From Lepraria neglecta (Eukaryota; Ascomycota; Lecanoromycetes; Lecanorales; Stereocaulaceae), in the NCBI GenBank assembly GCA_033220425.1, contig CM065653.1:1488001-1552000 (forward strand): a stretch of 64,000 nucleotides of DNA, given 5' to 3'. A model generated the notes under the pieces. The model did no database searches and had not been told where the DNA came from. It saw only the letters and a list, made by a program, of their open reading frames with translations. Positions 23,160 to 35,401 of the stretch are shown in pieces; position 1 is the stretch's first letter; every line of letters starts with the position of its first letter. Both the position numbers and the translations under genes were made by a program.

Positions 23160-24114
23160 ATGTTTATCCTAGTAGGTTTTTAGAGTTTGACCTGAGGCAT
23201 AACCACTGACTCTCTCTTTCCCTAGACAACCATTGCCGACTTGGTTCAGATTTCGCCGGAAGACATCGAAAAGCCAAGCGGAGAAAGCATCGAAGACAAT
23301 ATTAACGCCAAATACGCCAACAAAGTGAGCCAGACCTCCTCCGGATTTCCAACTGCTGGCTAAAGCAATCCAGGTAATCCAAAAAATAGGGCTCTGCATC
23401 TGCGTCTACGACATCCTGAAAGCATCGGACGGTCTCATTGGTCATGGCACCGGTATAGTGAATGTCAACGGTGAGAAAGAACGTTCTGCTGCACAAGTTA
23501 CATAGCTGATTACATGAAGTCGAGTTCCGCCTTATTGTCTTCCGGCCTTTCAAAGGAGAGATTATCATCGGCCAGATTAGCAGCGCCTCGGAGTTTGGCA
23601 TGAAGAGTATGAGCTGCAGTTTGACCACCACTTTTACCATGGTATTGACTCCGGAGATAGTACGCCTCGACTTCTTTGACGACATTCTCGTCCCTCCAAA
23701 CTTGATGTTCCCGGGAAGCTTCTTGTAAGCCGCCCTTATTGCGTCCGCTGCTTTGTGGGGCTTTCGCCAAGGCTACTTGGCTTAAGCGGTTTCCGTCTGC
23801 GCCTATCCTAAACTTCGCTTGTTGCCTAGCTGACCAGTTTTCTAGCAATGTACAAGAGCAAGTCTGGACCTGGGTAAACGACGGAGACGAGTACTTCTAC
23901 GACAAGCTCGATTGGGTCCGCATCAGAGTGGAGGATGAGAATTGGCACGATCTGACTCCTGTGGCTCCCTCTGAGCGAGGGAATGAATCCACGGGGGAGC
24001 GTAAGAGCCCATACAGCATCACAGTGAGTCATCGGTTCGTCTCTCTCAGTTCAAGGCTTACGTCTATAGGCTTCGATGATACAAGCTGGACTCGGACCAG
24101 TTCAATGGTGGTAG
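23160..24114 (+). CDS. RPC25: RNA polymerase III subunit Rpc25 (RPC8)
   Basis: Seven small exons: 23160-23171, 23226-23324, 23374-23470, 23520-23606, 23661-23724, 23846-24023 and 24070-24114, giving 193 residues, close to the usual family length. The 12-nt first exon encodes MFIL. The N-terminal half matches the family (TIADLVQISPEDIEK, NAKYANK, IQKIGLCICVYDIL), followed by the S1/OB-fold part (FRPFKGEIIIGQI, FFDDILVPPNLM, VWTWVND) and the conserved C-terminal end GLGPVQWW. Rpc25 pairs with Rpc17 to form the stalk of polymerase III, needed for initiation at tRNA and 5S genes. All splice sites are GT-AG and every join keeps frame. It is intact, although its neighbours on both sides are decayed. 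Confidence 0.92.
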
Positions 24115-24300
24115 AACTTAAACAGATAGTCAAGGCCTGCATGACTTACCCCTCTTCTTGGAAATCAAAGAGCGAGCAATTTCAGCCGCCATCTACTGTA
24201 ATGATGGCAAGTTTTCGACGTCGCAAGGTCATTCAACTCCTAAAACGTAAAATTTGTCCGATCTGGTGCTCTTTCAAAGCGATGATCCAACCCAATTGTA

Positions 24301-24839
24301 AGCTCAGTTACATCCGCTTTCTTCATAGTTTCAGCTCACAATGGCAGGATTTCGGTGTCACGACTTGCTCAAGCCTCCCAAACTCAGTCTATAAAACTTG
24401 GCTTTGCTCCAATCCTTGTTCTTCTGAACAGATTTCCTCCTTGCTTCAACTCACCAGTGAGCTTTACCCTCATCCATTTCCAAAGTGACTTCAACTCACT
24501 AAGGCAGATTATCGATGCTATATAACACCCAGCCCCATCAAAGTCAGCTCATAAAACTTGAAAGCGGTCAACCCTATGCTCTTTCGGATCGCCTGCCGTC
24601 AGTCTCGCAGCTCAACACTACTGCGAAACTCAGCAGTCCAAACTTGACCTAAATCATCCTTACCAGTACTGCAGCTCAAGACCACCCTGGAAGCCACAAT
24701 CTCTCATTCATTTGTCGGTAATACAGCCAGTATTCCAACTGAACCTACCTGTAAGACTCACCATGTTTCAGTCACTCCGAATCAATACTGCCAACTTTTC
24801 GGCTCATTACCCCTGCGGAACTCATCATCTCTAACTCAG
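24301..24839. repeat. Spacer enriched in the hexamer RRCTCA
   Basis: About a dozen or more copies of AACTCA, AGCTCA or close variants occur in some 540 bases, at irregular spacings of 14 to 68 bases. By chance about one is expected. Some copies share longer flanks: CTATAAAACTTG near 24,389 and CATAAAACTTG near 24,550. It looks like a diverged minisatellite. No coding potential seen. Confidence 0.45.
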
Positions 24840-24929
24840 ACGGAGCCAGGGCTCTTTGAATCGGAACCCACTTTCGGTCATGGTGAGCATAATCCCAGGA
24901 CGATACGGTCCAAATCAAGCTACTCATTT

Positions 24930-26128
24930 CTTGAAGCGCTCGCAAGCTGGGTTTCTTAGATTCCATGATGGCGATGTCGAATTGTGCTTGTCGCGTGAGC
25001 CGGAGGTCCTGCGTCCTAGGCTTGCATTCTCCATTCTTCAAAGCAAGCTTGAGCGAGCGCTGGTCAGGTCAGAAGAATGATACCATTTCAAGCGGTCCAA
25101 TCAAATGGAGGTATCAGCTACGCTTTGATGAAGATGATGAGTCGGGTGTAGCGTAGTTCTCTAAGGCTGTATATTGGTGACCGGTCTCACCTTTCAGTTG
25201 CCTCGATTGGCTGATTACCGAGCAACAGGGCAGTACCCAAACCTGCGAACACCGATATTTCAACAGATACCGCCTCAATCTTTTGCCACTCCGACCCATG
25301 GTATCCGCCAAATGACTGCAGGACGAAATTGCGCATGATAGTAATCTCAGCGCATCGACAGCTTATAGAGATCATGTTCCACAAACCCTTCGACCTCGCC
25401 GGAGTTCGCTTTACTGAAGCTGTAGATATTTTGACCGTCCTGGTGTGCGTGGCGGATGCGTATGGTAGCCTTCCCGTCTTGCAAATGCTGGTCGAGCTTG
25501 CTTTCCGGCCATTCGAAACGGCCATACTCAAGGCATGGGATAAAGACTATCCATTACTAGTCCACGTGACCATCTTAATTCGGTGTGCTTGGCTACTCAA
25601 GCAAGTGGTTTGCCATCCGATAGGGAATCCTGCCTGGCCGGACGAACGAATCAGCGGGGAGTTTGAAGATCCGTTGGCTGCTAGATTCGTTCTAGCTAAA
25701 TAAGAAAAACTTCGGAAATGATGCAAGAGGTGGACCACATGATCCTGCCGTTGGAGAAGCCTGGGAAATTTTTTTTAGCATTCAAGGCTGAGATGGCACA
25801 GCATATCAAAGACTATAATAAGAAAGGGTGGAAATTTTGTCCTCGAAAGTATTGGCTATTCAAGAACCGGCAGTCCATATGGCACACTTCGCGATATGAT
25901 TATTGGCTCAAGGCCTTTGGCAATCCCTCCACCACCGGAAGGCATGGCTTCGAGATGGTCATCAACATATTCCATTCTTGGGCTTGTGCCCTTGTTAAAC
26001 CTCTGCTTGAGATTGTTGTCCCAAGAGTTCAGTCAATTTCGATCTCCGACAAGAAGCACTTCGACCAAGGGCTGACTTGCATTGACATCTCTGATGACGA
26101 ACTTCCTTGGAAGGATAGCCATTGGTAG
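24930..26128 (+). pseudogene. Broken BTB/POZ-type protein gene
   Basis: Plus-strand fragments resemble the fungal BTB/POZ hypothetical proteins. The BTB start FLRFHDGDVELCLSREPE is in one frame and its continuation, LHSPFFKASLSERWSGQ, in the next, so there is a frameshift near 25,000. Further on come VLVCVADAYGSLPVLQMLVE and NPAWPDERISGEFEDPLA, then a stop at 25701-25703 and another frame change. The tail from 25,718 (EVDHMILPLEKPGKFFLA) runs to 26128. BTB domains mediate protein-protein contacts, often with cullin-3. The copy appears non-functional unless unseen introns repair it; the stop just after FVLAK makes that unlikely. Confidence 0.5.
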
Positions 26129-26693
26129 CCGACACCACGGCTTCGAAGACCATAACAGTGTGTCATGTCCGGTCAAATTCGAGCCTGGGCCAGCGCAGTT
26201 CCGTTCCAGTCTTCAATACTTCACGCCTCTTATCTTACAACATGCGTCTCATCTCGCAGTTTCTCTTCGCTCCTGCTGGGAGCAGGCCGCACGTAGCGGC
26301 TCAAATACTCAGTACCTTCTGGTCCACCTACTTCCGCTCGCAGCTGGACCTTACGCATAGCAGCTCTAGCCACCAGCTTTCCCCACTCGTCGCAGCTGGA
26401 TTCGAGATCGAACAACCAATGATCCTGTTCTAGAGATCTCTGTGCAAAACCAAACAATGCGACTGATATGATGTGGTTGGATTCAGACTACCTACGTGCA
26501 TAAAAGACATGCAGCCACTGAATGGTGTAAATACATAGACGACATGAAAATGAATCAATGACAAAGGAGATAGGTGTCAGCACACCCATAGCACAAGAGC
26601 AGTTTCTGGTATCAGCCCCATCAATCGTGCATCCACCCTTGACTCGTAAAAGAACATAGCCTCATCCTCATCGCAACATGATCCTCCCACTTT
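26129..26693. other. Intergenic, no gene seen
   Basis: This gap joins the decayed BTB gene to the 3' end of the NTF2-like gene. The small frames here show no features. Confidence 0.45.
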
Positions 26694-28661
26694 CTAGAAG
26701 TCCCAGAATCCACTATCCTTAGGCTTCTGCTGAATCTTACTCGCCCTAAACCCCCCAGCATTCTTCCCTCCAACCCCATCCTCATCGCTATCATCCCCAA
26801 AGCCCCAACTTCTTCCAGCTCCCTTCTTTCCACCCATACCATCTCCCCCGCTCTTTATACCGACATGTTGATTCCCTCCATTACCGCCATTTTGCATGTT
26901 CTCTTTATCGCCAGAAATGGGGTTAATCCTCCCCTCTCCGTTATTCTTGTTGCTATTGCGCTGAGGGCCGGGAGATGAGTCGGTGGCTTCCCACTGGGCG
27001 CCCATCTGGCTTACCACTTTCTTCCTCGCTTCAGACACGCCCTGCTTGGTCTCGTTGGCACCGCCGGGGGATTCGTCTGTCATGTCCCAGTGGGCATCGA
27101 AGTCCTTGTGTCGATCCTTCAAATTCGTAACCGAAGATAGCGGACGGTTTTTCTTCACCGGACTAGCTGGTATTTCATTCTCATTAAATATTCTATTGGC
27201 ATACATGCCCGTGCCCGCCCTAACATTGCCTGCACCGCGCGGATGGCCAGCTGGGCGACGCTCGCCTGCCGGAGTACCATCATCTTGGAATTCAAAGTTT
27301 GATTTGGAATCAGGACGTGCTTTGGCAACAGCGGGATGCTTGGCTGGGCTATCCATGATGGGCTCGTCGTCTTCCCAGCCGAAGTGGCGGACGGCGTCTT
27401 GGCCACGGACTTTGGTGGTGACCTTTTGGGGGGTCGTGAAGTCTTCGAAGTCCCAATTGTTTTGGTGCTTGGATTTCGGGCGGACGGGCACTGGCTTTGC
27501 GTCGTCACCGTCGTCGAAATTGAAATGGTTATACTTGTTAGGATCGGGCTTTCTAGGCTTGTCTGGGGATTGGACGGGCGTGCCTGGTGTGCCGGGGGCT
27601 TCGTCGGTGTCGAAGAGGCGGGAGGGTTGATAGTTCTTGCCAGCGCCACCTTTGGGAGCAATGTGTCTTGGGGTCATGTCCTCCTTCTTGGGAGATGACG
27701 CTCCATCTTTAGTATGGACTGGTGAGGCGTCGGAGTCGTTGCCGACAAATAGGTCATGGTAGTCTCTTGGAGGAGGCTTCGCGGATTGAGACTTTGGTGC
27801 ACGTATACCTGCATTCTCTTTCCTTGGCGAAGTGGCCCTAGCCTTTGCTTGTGGTGATGCATCAGAGTCGTTGCCGACGAACAGGTCGTGATAGTCTCTT
27901 GGTGGTGGTTTGGCAGCAGCTGGTGCGTAAGGCTTGACAACTTTGGCCGCGAAATCTTCATCTTGTTCTCCACGAGGGGCGAAAAGGGATAAGCTGGCGT
28001 GCGGGTCCCTAGTAACGTTCTTGCTTTGCGACCTAAGCTTGGTAGTGTTATTGGTGAAGACCACTTCATCCGGATCACGAGCTGCCTGTGTAGATGGTCG
28101 GCCTGGTCCAGCACTCTGTGTGGTGTTTGCAACGCTTGTAGCGATCAAATTTGCCTGGTCTTTGCCATCGCGAATGGGCCAGTTTCTCGCTCGGCCTCCA
28201 ATCACGTCGACGTGCTTGAGTAGAGAGCCCTGGTCCCAGTAGAGGCGGATTTGCTGGATCTTTTGGCTGGAGTCGAAATGGACCATGTGCACCTGGAGAA
28301 AAAGTCAGCATTGGCTCCAACTGAAGGTTCCTACTAGAATGACGCTCACCATTGGGAAGGTCACAACGCGGTCAGACAAAAAGTTATCGTCCAAGCCTGG
28401 CAAGTATGCGCCCCCGCCTGATATGAACTCCAATGTAGTCTCGATGTCCATGCATACAGCATCACTGCCTTCAATACAGCTCAGCACCTTCTCCTCCTTC
28501 TTCTTGAGGACTGTTTGGTGTGCTTTATTGTGCTTGAAGATGGCAGCAGCTGTGTTTATAGTTGTAAGGGTTGTGATGTAGTTGAGCGATGCATTGTCGC
28601 TGAGCGCGGAGGCATTGGGGTTTGCTAGATAGCTCTGATAGACTGCCTTGAGGGAGGCCAT
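26694..28661 (-). CDS. NTF2-like domain protein with repeated aromatic-acidic motifs
   Basis: Two exons, 28350-28661 and 26694-28292, give 636 residues from the ATG at 28661. Residues 1-160 form an NTF2-like fold: MASLKAVYQSYLANPNAS opens it, and IQQIRLYWDQGSLLKHVDVI is the typical last strand pair. The remaining 470 residues are disordered. Within them are a tandem duplication (PPPRDYHDLFVGNDSDASP twice, 44 codons apart) and a row of short motifs with two aromatics followed by acidic residues: HFNFDDGDD, NWDFEDF, HFGWEDDEP, NFEFQDDGTP, HWDMTDESP, QWEATDSSP, SWGFGDDSDED and the final GFWDF. Such arrays usually bind a partner repeatedly, but the partner is not known. NTF2-like folds occur in transport factors, mRNA export proteins and small-molecule binders, so no specific role is assigned. 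Confidence 0.75.
27721..27918 (-). repeat. Tandem in-frame duplication inside the NTF2-like gene
   Basis: Two copies of a segment of about 60 bases, offset by 132 bases, encode the same 19-residue stretch PPPRDYHDLFVGNDSDASP. The copies differ mainly at third codon positions, so the duplication is old and the peptide is under constraint. Confidence 0.7.
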
Positions 28662-29294
28662 TGTGTCGGTCTCTGGCTGTCTTTAAGATGACCAAGTCAA
28701 TGTTGAGAAATTTATAGGAAGTGTGTTGTGTGTGGCTTGTTTACTCGGGAGAAATTCCCTATCGATAGACGCCACTTGCGTTCGGGTCAACCTGCTGGAA
28801 GGGAAGATCGTCAACACGAATGTAGCCTGTTAGGCCTTGAACCTGTGATATTCGCAATGGCAATGGGATTGAGCTTTTTTGTTCTCTGACTACAGTCCAA
28901 TGTACGGGTTCAGGGAGCACGGGGGCCATTTTCTATGGCCTGGTACCAGGGGCTACGCGACGCGGCATAGCAACGCACTAAGGGGCTTGCACATTTAATG
29001 CACGGTGACGCTCCCTGTGCTGCACGTGGGATGTCTTGAGCAGAGTGCATTGCCTTTTGATAGCTACAAATATGAGTCGTGACCGAAAAAAATAGCATGA
29101 GTTGCGCCATTCCTGATGTTCGCTCCACAGTGACTTGGTATCCTCAAAAGCGAAAAGATAGCTAAACGTAGCCCTATCTAGCGCCTCCGTGTATCATTAA
29201 CCTCGTAGCATACCCATCCCAAAACTTGCCCCCTAGCTTACATCGGTCATTCAAGGGTATCTCGAGCATACGCTCCTCTCTCAGGCAGAAATTT
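28662..29294. other. Intergenic between the NTF2-like gene and the zinc-cluster gene
   Basis: Promoter of the NTF2-like gene and 3' end of the zinc-cluster gene. No gene seen. Confidence 0.5.
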
Positions 29295-32109
29295 TCAAAG
29301 AGGCATATTGTTCGGCGGCGTGCTCGCACCCATATAAGCACCGGGAGCTGCAGTAAACATATTGGCCTGAGGAGCCTGTTGCTGCATTTGTGGCTGGCCA
29401 TCGAGTGCAGGCGTCATCAGAGCCGGATCCATGCTCGTCGACCAGATTTGGTTTCCTGGATCGAGGCTTGCGTTCTGGATGTACGAATCCCATGCATCCT
29501 GAACAGTTATCAGTTTGGTCAATCTCATCAACGAATGCTTGAACTTACCCAGTCTAAGTTTGCTGGCGGCATGTCCCCACCCAGATTCCCATTGCCAAAG
29601 AATGAAAGTGGACTTGGCGCTGATGGTATGCCATTGGCAGCTTCTTCCATCGAATAGCCCGGCGTTAATCCAGAAGACTGCGTGTCTCCAATATTTGGCG
29701 GGAAAGCATTATTGAACATTGCCGCGGAGCCGGGAGTCATCCCGCCATTGCTGAGCATGCCTAGCGTCATGGCCGCAGAGTGCTCAGGCTTCTCTTCCAC
29801 TGGGCCAGGGAACGCTTGGCCATCTGTGCCGTTAGTCATCCCGGGAAATGGAAATAGATTTCGTGGTGGTATGCCGGCTGCCGAACCCCTGCTTTTCATC
29901 TTTCTCAATATGACTCCAAGGATTTCCGAAGCTTTGTACGCCTCCATTGACGAATCTCTTGTCTCCTTCCAGATGTCGTTGGATACTTCGAGGGCTCGTA
30001 TCATATCAGCGCGGCGTTCCAGGCCCCATGTATACATATCGCCTGAGCTTTGGCCGCCGCCTTCCGCTTCTGCCCCATAACAGAGATCTAGAGCAACAAT
30101 CATAGCTGCAAGCAGAAAGTCCGCGGCCGTGAGCGAGCTTATGAATACCTTCATACCGTGCAGGCGATGTCCCGGCCGGGACTCGTAATGAAGGGTTGCC
30201 TGGTGACTGAGAAGCTCCATGGATGAATCCACGCATGTACGTCGAGAGTGAGCGTATCGATTGTGCTCGCGTGCTCGAGCTAGAAATTTGCGATGAAGAA
30301 CACATTGGCCTTTGTGATACAGAATGGACAAATTGAAGCGTTGCATGACCAAAGCTCCCGGGTCCATCATAGAATCTTCTATGCTGCGTAGACGAAGATG
30401 AGGCGGGAATTCTGCACGAGCTTCCCTCAGATCGCGGTCTAATATCATGATCTCGTCATATGAAATCGTTGAAACCTGGTGTAATCTCTCAACAGCCTTT
30501 CCGAATGCGAACGCCATGATAGCTTTGGCGCACATGTACGAAACCGGCGTAGGCTCGCCTGGAGGTCTCGAGGGCGGAAGAGTCTCTGTGTCTTCGTCAA
30601 ACTCATCATCGAACAGGTTTCGAGGCAGCTCAGTATCGCAATCTCCCAATCGTATCATGCTCGGGAGTCCGACCTGGAATGAGAAGAGTAGGTCTGACTG
30701 TCGTACGAACGTCCATACACGTCTCCTCAATTCTCCTTGGAAAGGTGTGATGTTGGGATAGTTTTTGGGATCTCGGTGATAACCCATGCGCATGGCCAGA
30801 CGCGCTATCATTCCCACCAAAACCCACACACCCACCTCAGCATCCCGACTCCTCGCATACTCGCAGTGTAGATGAAGCACCATGGTCTCGATCATGTTGT
30901 TGACTGGTTTGGTGAAATCGGCCAGAAGCAAGCACTGTCCTGTAAGACCCCGGTAGTTGGCAGCCAGAGCCAGAGACTTGCCCCTAAATTCCGGTGGCTC
31001 GTCATCCATTCGGAAATAGGAGTGCATTGCTAGACACAAAACCGCAAACATCTGTCCAAGCCATGCTGGTCCACTCTTCAGGGGATCCTGCCAATGCTTT
31101 TCGTACTGTCTATACCAAGAGGGAGGATGTAGAATGTGAACCGCCGGGTCGTATGAATTAAAATACCGCGAAACGAGTTTGTCCGTCACAGACCGCTTCG
31201 GCATTTGGGAGAGTAGCTCTGAGTATGGCGGTGGTTTTGAACCTCCAAAGAGGAACATGGGTCCTTGGGGAGCGGCATCAATCCGACTCTTGGCTTCGTT
31301 GACCTTGAGCATTTGATCCTCGTACGCTTGTTTTTGCACTTGTTGTGAAAAGTAGCTCTTCACCTCCTTGATGTCGTTCAGGATTGCAGCCCAATGAGCA
31401 TCTCCGAAGTACATGGATTTGTTATTATCGACTTTCATTACTCCCAGCGACTGCGCAACCTGATCAGTCTCACTTTCTTCTGCTCCTGATCCTCTTATTA
31501 CGCCGTCCTCCTCTTCTCCTCCATCAACGTCAACATCCTGCGAGTAACCCATGGATCCCAAACTTGAATTTAGCGACAATGCTCGATTGGCTGCTGCTGG
31601 ACCAGGGGCTTGGGAGCCGTTGGTCATCAATGATAGGACCAAACCCTCAAGACGGTCTATGCGATTCTGCATTCCATCGGGAGAATTGCTAGATTGCGAT
31701 GAGGACGATTGCTTCTTGCGGCTTCCTGGCGCTGCGTAGGAGCATGACATGGCATCTCCCCTCTTAACACAGTTTTCGCATGGCTGTGATCGATTGCACT
31801 TGAGCCTGTAGTCATAATGTCAGCTTGTAATCGCCAACAACAGTGCGCTTCCACTGCACACGCAGGCTGTAGCCTTTAGGCACGATATGCTCACTTTCGA
31901 TTCCTGCAAGGAGCGCATGACAATGGCACTCTGTTCCTCTTCCTCACTACTCGGTATGAACCATCAGGCGAGAATTGCCCACTACTCGAGGCGGACGGAG
32001 GAGTAGGGGTCATATTTGGTATGTTGGAGCCTTGCGTGGGTGACTGCTGCGCGTCGTTGGACTCGGTGGACGGTCTCTGGCCCGCTACTTGGTAGAATGC
32101 GAAGTTCAT
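29295..32109 (-). CDS. Zn2Cys6 transcription factor (Fungal_trans type)
   Basis: Three exons, 31895-32109, 29549-31805 and 29295-29498, give 891 residues. The zinc cluster lies at residues about 65-93 and is split by the first intron: CAPCRNRKLKCNRSQPCENC followed by VKRGDAMSC, with the six cysteines at normal spacing. After it comes a dimerisation-type segment (MQNRIDRLEGLVLSLM). The Fungal_trans middle homology region spans about residues 250-560, including LVSRYFNSYDPAVHILHPP, ARLAMRMGYHRDP and LRRRVWTFVRQSDLLFSFQ. The C-terminus is disordered and rich in Gly, Met, Pro and Gln, a likely activation region. Proteins of this kind bind CGG-type DNA triplets as dimers and regulate metabolism or development. 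The target pathway is unknown and the neighbours give no clue. Confidence 0.88.
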
Positions 32110-33038
32110 AAATCCTCGTGGTCAAACAATATCGGGCCTTTCAATGGCTCCACGGCGCAGGCAGGGTTCTCAGGACGCGAAGCTTCGGTAATAGCTGCCT
32201 GCCGGCCAATGTTCGCACTTCTCCAGACACTGGCAGGCTGGCCGGAGTAGTACCAGTGTTCAATGGCGTTAAGATGGTGAAATTGTCTAGACTCTGGTAA
32301 GTAGTGTGATGGATCAAATATCGAGGTGTTGATGCTCACTTATCAAGTGATGCATTCAAGGATGCGAATCCTAGTCCACCAAGGATTATATGCTGACAAA
32401 GCTACCAGGACGGCGTAATACTTGGATATATCCCGTAGAAAGACTTAATAGATAAGCCAAGGATAGTGTGGAACGAGTGACTCATGCGTGCATGAGTGGT
32501 GTGAGCTCCTTGAAATTACAATGCTCATTGCTGGTCGCTGGAATCGAGCTTAACTCCGCAGATATCCACGCTAGTCATTTTAGGCCAAGTTATTAAATCC
32601 AATGTCCTTGCCATTCACAAACAGCACATGTTCAACTCAGGCTGTCAGTAAAAAGCTCCCGGAGTTGTGGCTAGCGAGATCTCTCGCCCGGAACATTAGC
32701 TTGCAAAGAGCCCCATTACAGTTTATTTCCACCCTAAGACTACCGCTACAACGGAGCTGGAGAATGCAACAGATGTGATGACAAGTGGATTGAATTGGAT
32801 TTTGCCTCTAAATCCAACGTGTTCACCGATGCCATTCTAGCCTCCTCAACTACGAACAACGGGATATAGGCTCTGAGGGGATTGGAGAGTACAGGCACAC
32901 TTCATTGCATTCAGCGTACAGCAGGATTCGACACGGAAAGGCAAGACATTTTTGTTTATGGCGTTGTTATGTTACATCTTGAAAGCTGTCAGCTGTTTGC
33001 CAGAAGGAATGCTAGAATACCATATTACCAGAGTCTCT
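32110..33038. other. Upstream region of the zinc-cluster gene and 3' end of ATP1
   Basis: A long promoter-sized stretch. The 77-codon minus-strand frame just before the start codon has no ATG, so I do not call it a gene. No other coding sequence seen. Confidence 0.5.
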
Positions 33039-35108
33039 TCAAGAAGTAAAGCTCTTCGTGAATGATTGCACAACCTCCTTCAACTTGGTGTCTATCTCCT
33101 TAGTCACCTGGCCCTCCTTGTCGATTGATTCTAGGAGCTCGCTCTCGTTGTTCCTCAAGTGTGACAAGAAGTCTGCCTCCCATTGAAGAATCTTGCCCAC
33201 GGGGACGCTATCCAAATGTCCATTAACACCAGCATAGATGAGAGGCACCATTTCGTTGACAGCCATAGGTTGATATTGCTTCTGCTTGAGCAATTCCGTC
33301 AGACGCTCACCACGGTTGAGTGTTTGCTTGGTAGCAGCATCAAGATCGGAGCCGAATTGAGCGAAGGCAGCAACCTCACGGTATTGAGCCAAGAAAAGTT
33401 TCAGAGATCCAGCGACTTGTTTCATGGCCTTGAGCTGAGCTGCGGAGCCGACACGAGAGACAGAAAGACCGACGTTGATGGCAGGACGGACACCCTTGTA
33501 GAAGAGCTCAGCTTCCAAGAAGATCTGGCCGTCCGTGATGGAAATAACGTTTGTTGGGATGTAAGCAGACACATCACCACCCTGGGTCTCAATGATTGGT
33601 AGGGCGGTCAGGGATCCACCACCATGCTTGTCGTTGAGCTTGGCAGCACGTTCGAGCAGACGGGAGTGCAGGTAGAAGACGCTAGGCAGATTTCAGCAAT
33701 TTGAATAACATGGGGCGCAAGGAGGATCCGTTTGGGTATGCTACTTACTCTCCAGGGTAGGCCTCACGCCCAGGTGGACGACGGAGCAGTAGCGACATTT
33801 GACGGTATGCCACAGCTTGCTTGGTCAAATCGTCGTAGACGATGACGGCGTGTCTACCATTGTCACGGAACCATTCACCCATAGCACATCCTGAGAAAGG
33901 TGCAATGTACTGTAGTGGCGCAGCTTCTGAAGCCGTCGCGGCCACAATGATGCAGTACTTCATCGCATCGTTCTCCTCAAGGGTCTTGACTAGCTGTGCA
34001 ACGGTAGATCGCTTCTGGCCAACCGCAACGTACACACAGTAGAGCTTCTTCGACTCGTCATCAGTGTTATTCCAGCGTCTCTGGTTCAGCATGGCGTCGA
34101 GGGCAACGGCAGTCTTTCCGGTCTGACGATCACCAATAATAAGCTCACGCTGACCACGGCCGATCGGCACCATGGCGTCGATAGACTTAAGGCCAGTCTG
34201 TACCGGCTGGTTGACAGATTTACGGGGCAAGATGCCAGGTGCCTTGAGCTGAGCTCGGTATCGCTTCGAGGTCTTGATTGGGCCCTTGCCGTCGATGGGA
34301 TTACCCAAAGCATCCACAACACGACCTAGGAGCTCGGGTCCAACGGGCACGTCGACCTAGACGAACATTAGACAAGCCTTGCGTGAAGAAAACAGGGGTA
34401 CAAACAATCTCTCCAGTACGCTTGACGGTCTCGCCTTCCTTCACGAGACGATCTGAACCAAAGAGCACGACACCGACTTGGCCGGCTTCGAGGTTCATGC
34501 ACATGCCCTTGACACCGGACGCGAATCTGTTGCGATGTGAGCTTCCCCTGTTTGCAAACCTCCATATGCGTAGACTCACTCGACAAGCTCTTCTGCCTGG
34601 ACATTGTTCATCCCGTGGACGCGAGCAATACCGTCACTTTTATACAAAACCAGTCAGCTGCGCTCTGTTACTTGCTTCTGTGTCTTCTCCTCAGACTCCC
34701 ACGTACCCAACGGACAAGACACGTCCAGTCTCGGCAAGACCGGCTTCCTCTTGGACTCCCCTAATTCTCTGCTCGAGGATCGAAGACACCTCGGTTGGGG
34801 ATGCTTTTGCGTCGGCGGCATAGCTTCGGACTTGCTTTGAAGCGGCATTGAAAGCTGCTGGAGCTGTGTTTCGGCTCTGTGGAGGATGAGGTAATTAGCT
34901 TTTTTTCTACCACAAATGCTGTATAGGCGCTTCCAGCAGCTCTGTAGCTTCGAGAAGCAACATTCCCCACTCATTAAGTAATGACAGACAGGTTGCAAGG
35001 CGTTGCTATGTGGATTGGAGGAATTTTTGAGCTCACCAGGGCGGCTCCCCTTGGGACGGAGACTGCCCCGACCGTGCGGGCAGACTGCCTCAACGCGTTC
35101 CTAATCAT
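33039..35108 (-). CDS. ATP1: Mitochondrial F1F0 ATP synthase subunit alpha
   Basis: Six exons: 35037-35108, 34707-34876, 34580-34636, 34406-34526, 33749-34356 and 33039-33681, giving 556 residues, the normal length. The N-terminus [18 protein letters not shown] is a basic, hydroxylated mitochondrial presequence, with likely processing near VRSYAADAK. Family landmarks follow: [50 protein letters not shown], the Walker [46 protein letters not shown] and [10 protein letters not shown]. Alpha subunits bind non-catalytic nucleotide and alternate with beta in the F1 head. Intron 1, between presequence codons, is 160 nt, longer than the others. One donor is GTTTGT, a weaker form. The divergent neighbour is MPO1, 293 bases away. 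Confidence 0.96.
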
Positions 35109-35401
35109 CTTGACTTGAACGTACGAACAGTAGGAAAGACAAAGAGAGTATTATCGGCGCAATTGACCGTGGTGGGGGGGAGTTTGCAATTTGATGCGGT
35201 TGTAGCAATGAGGTGGAAGGGAAAGCTTTGCTAGGAGATTCGATGCCGCGCCAAGCCGCTAGCTGTGCTGGGAAAATGTAACAAATACTCTCAGCTTTTA
35301 TGTGCTCCTGCAAACACACCTCTGGATGCCATGGTTTTACGATCGAAAAGCTAGATCACTTTCCCTTTCTTCATCGATTCGGTCCGTGAGGAGCCTCAAA
35401 A
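35109..35401. promoter_or_regulatory. Divergent promoter ATP1/MPO1
   Basis: 293 bases between two start codons that face away from each other. It must carry both promoters. It includes a run of seven G bases near 35,175 and no clear TATA box. Confidence 0.5.

Noticed and set aside
23739-24488. 249-codon plus-strand frame as a gene of its own
   Set aside because: It reads through RPC25 introns. Only its middle is coding, as exon 6 of RPC25; the rest has no family resemblance.
32106-32339. Upstream open frame whose TGA overlaps the ATG of the zinc-cluster gene
   Set aside because: It looked like a translational-coupling arrangement, but the frame begins with GTG and contains no ATG, so it cannot be a normal upstream reading frame.
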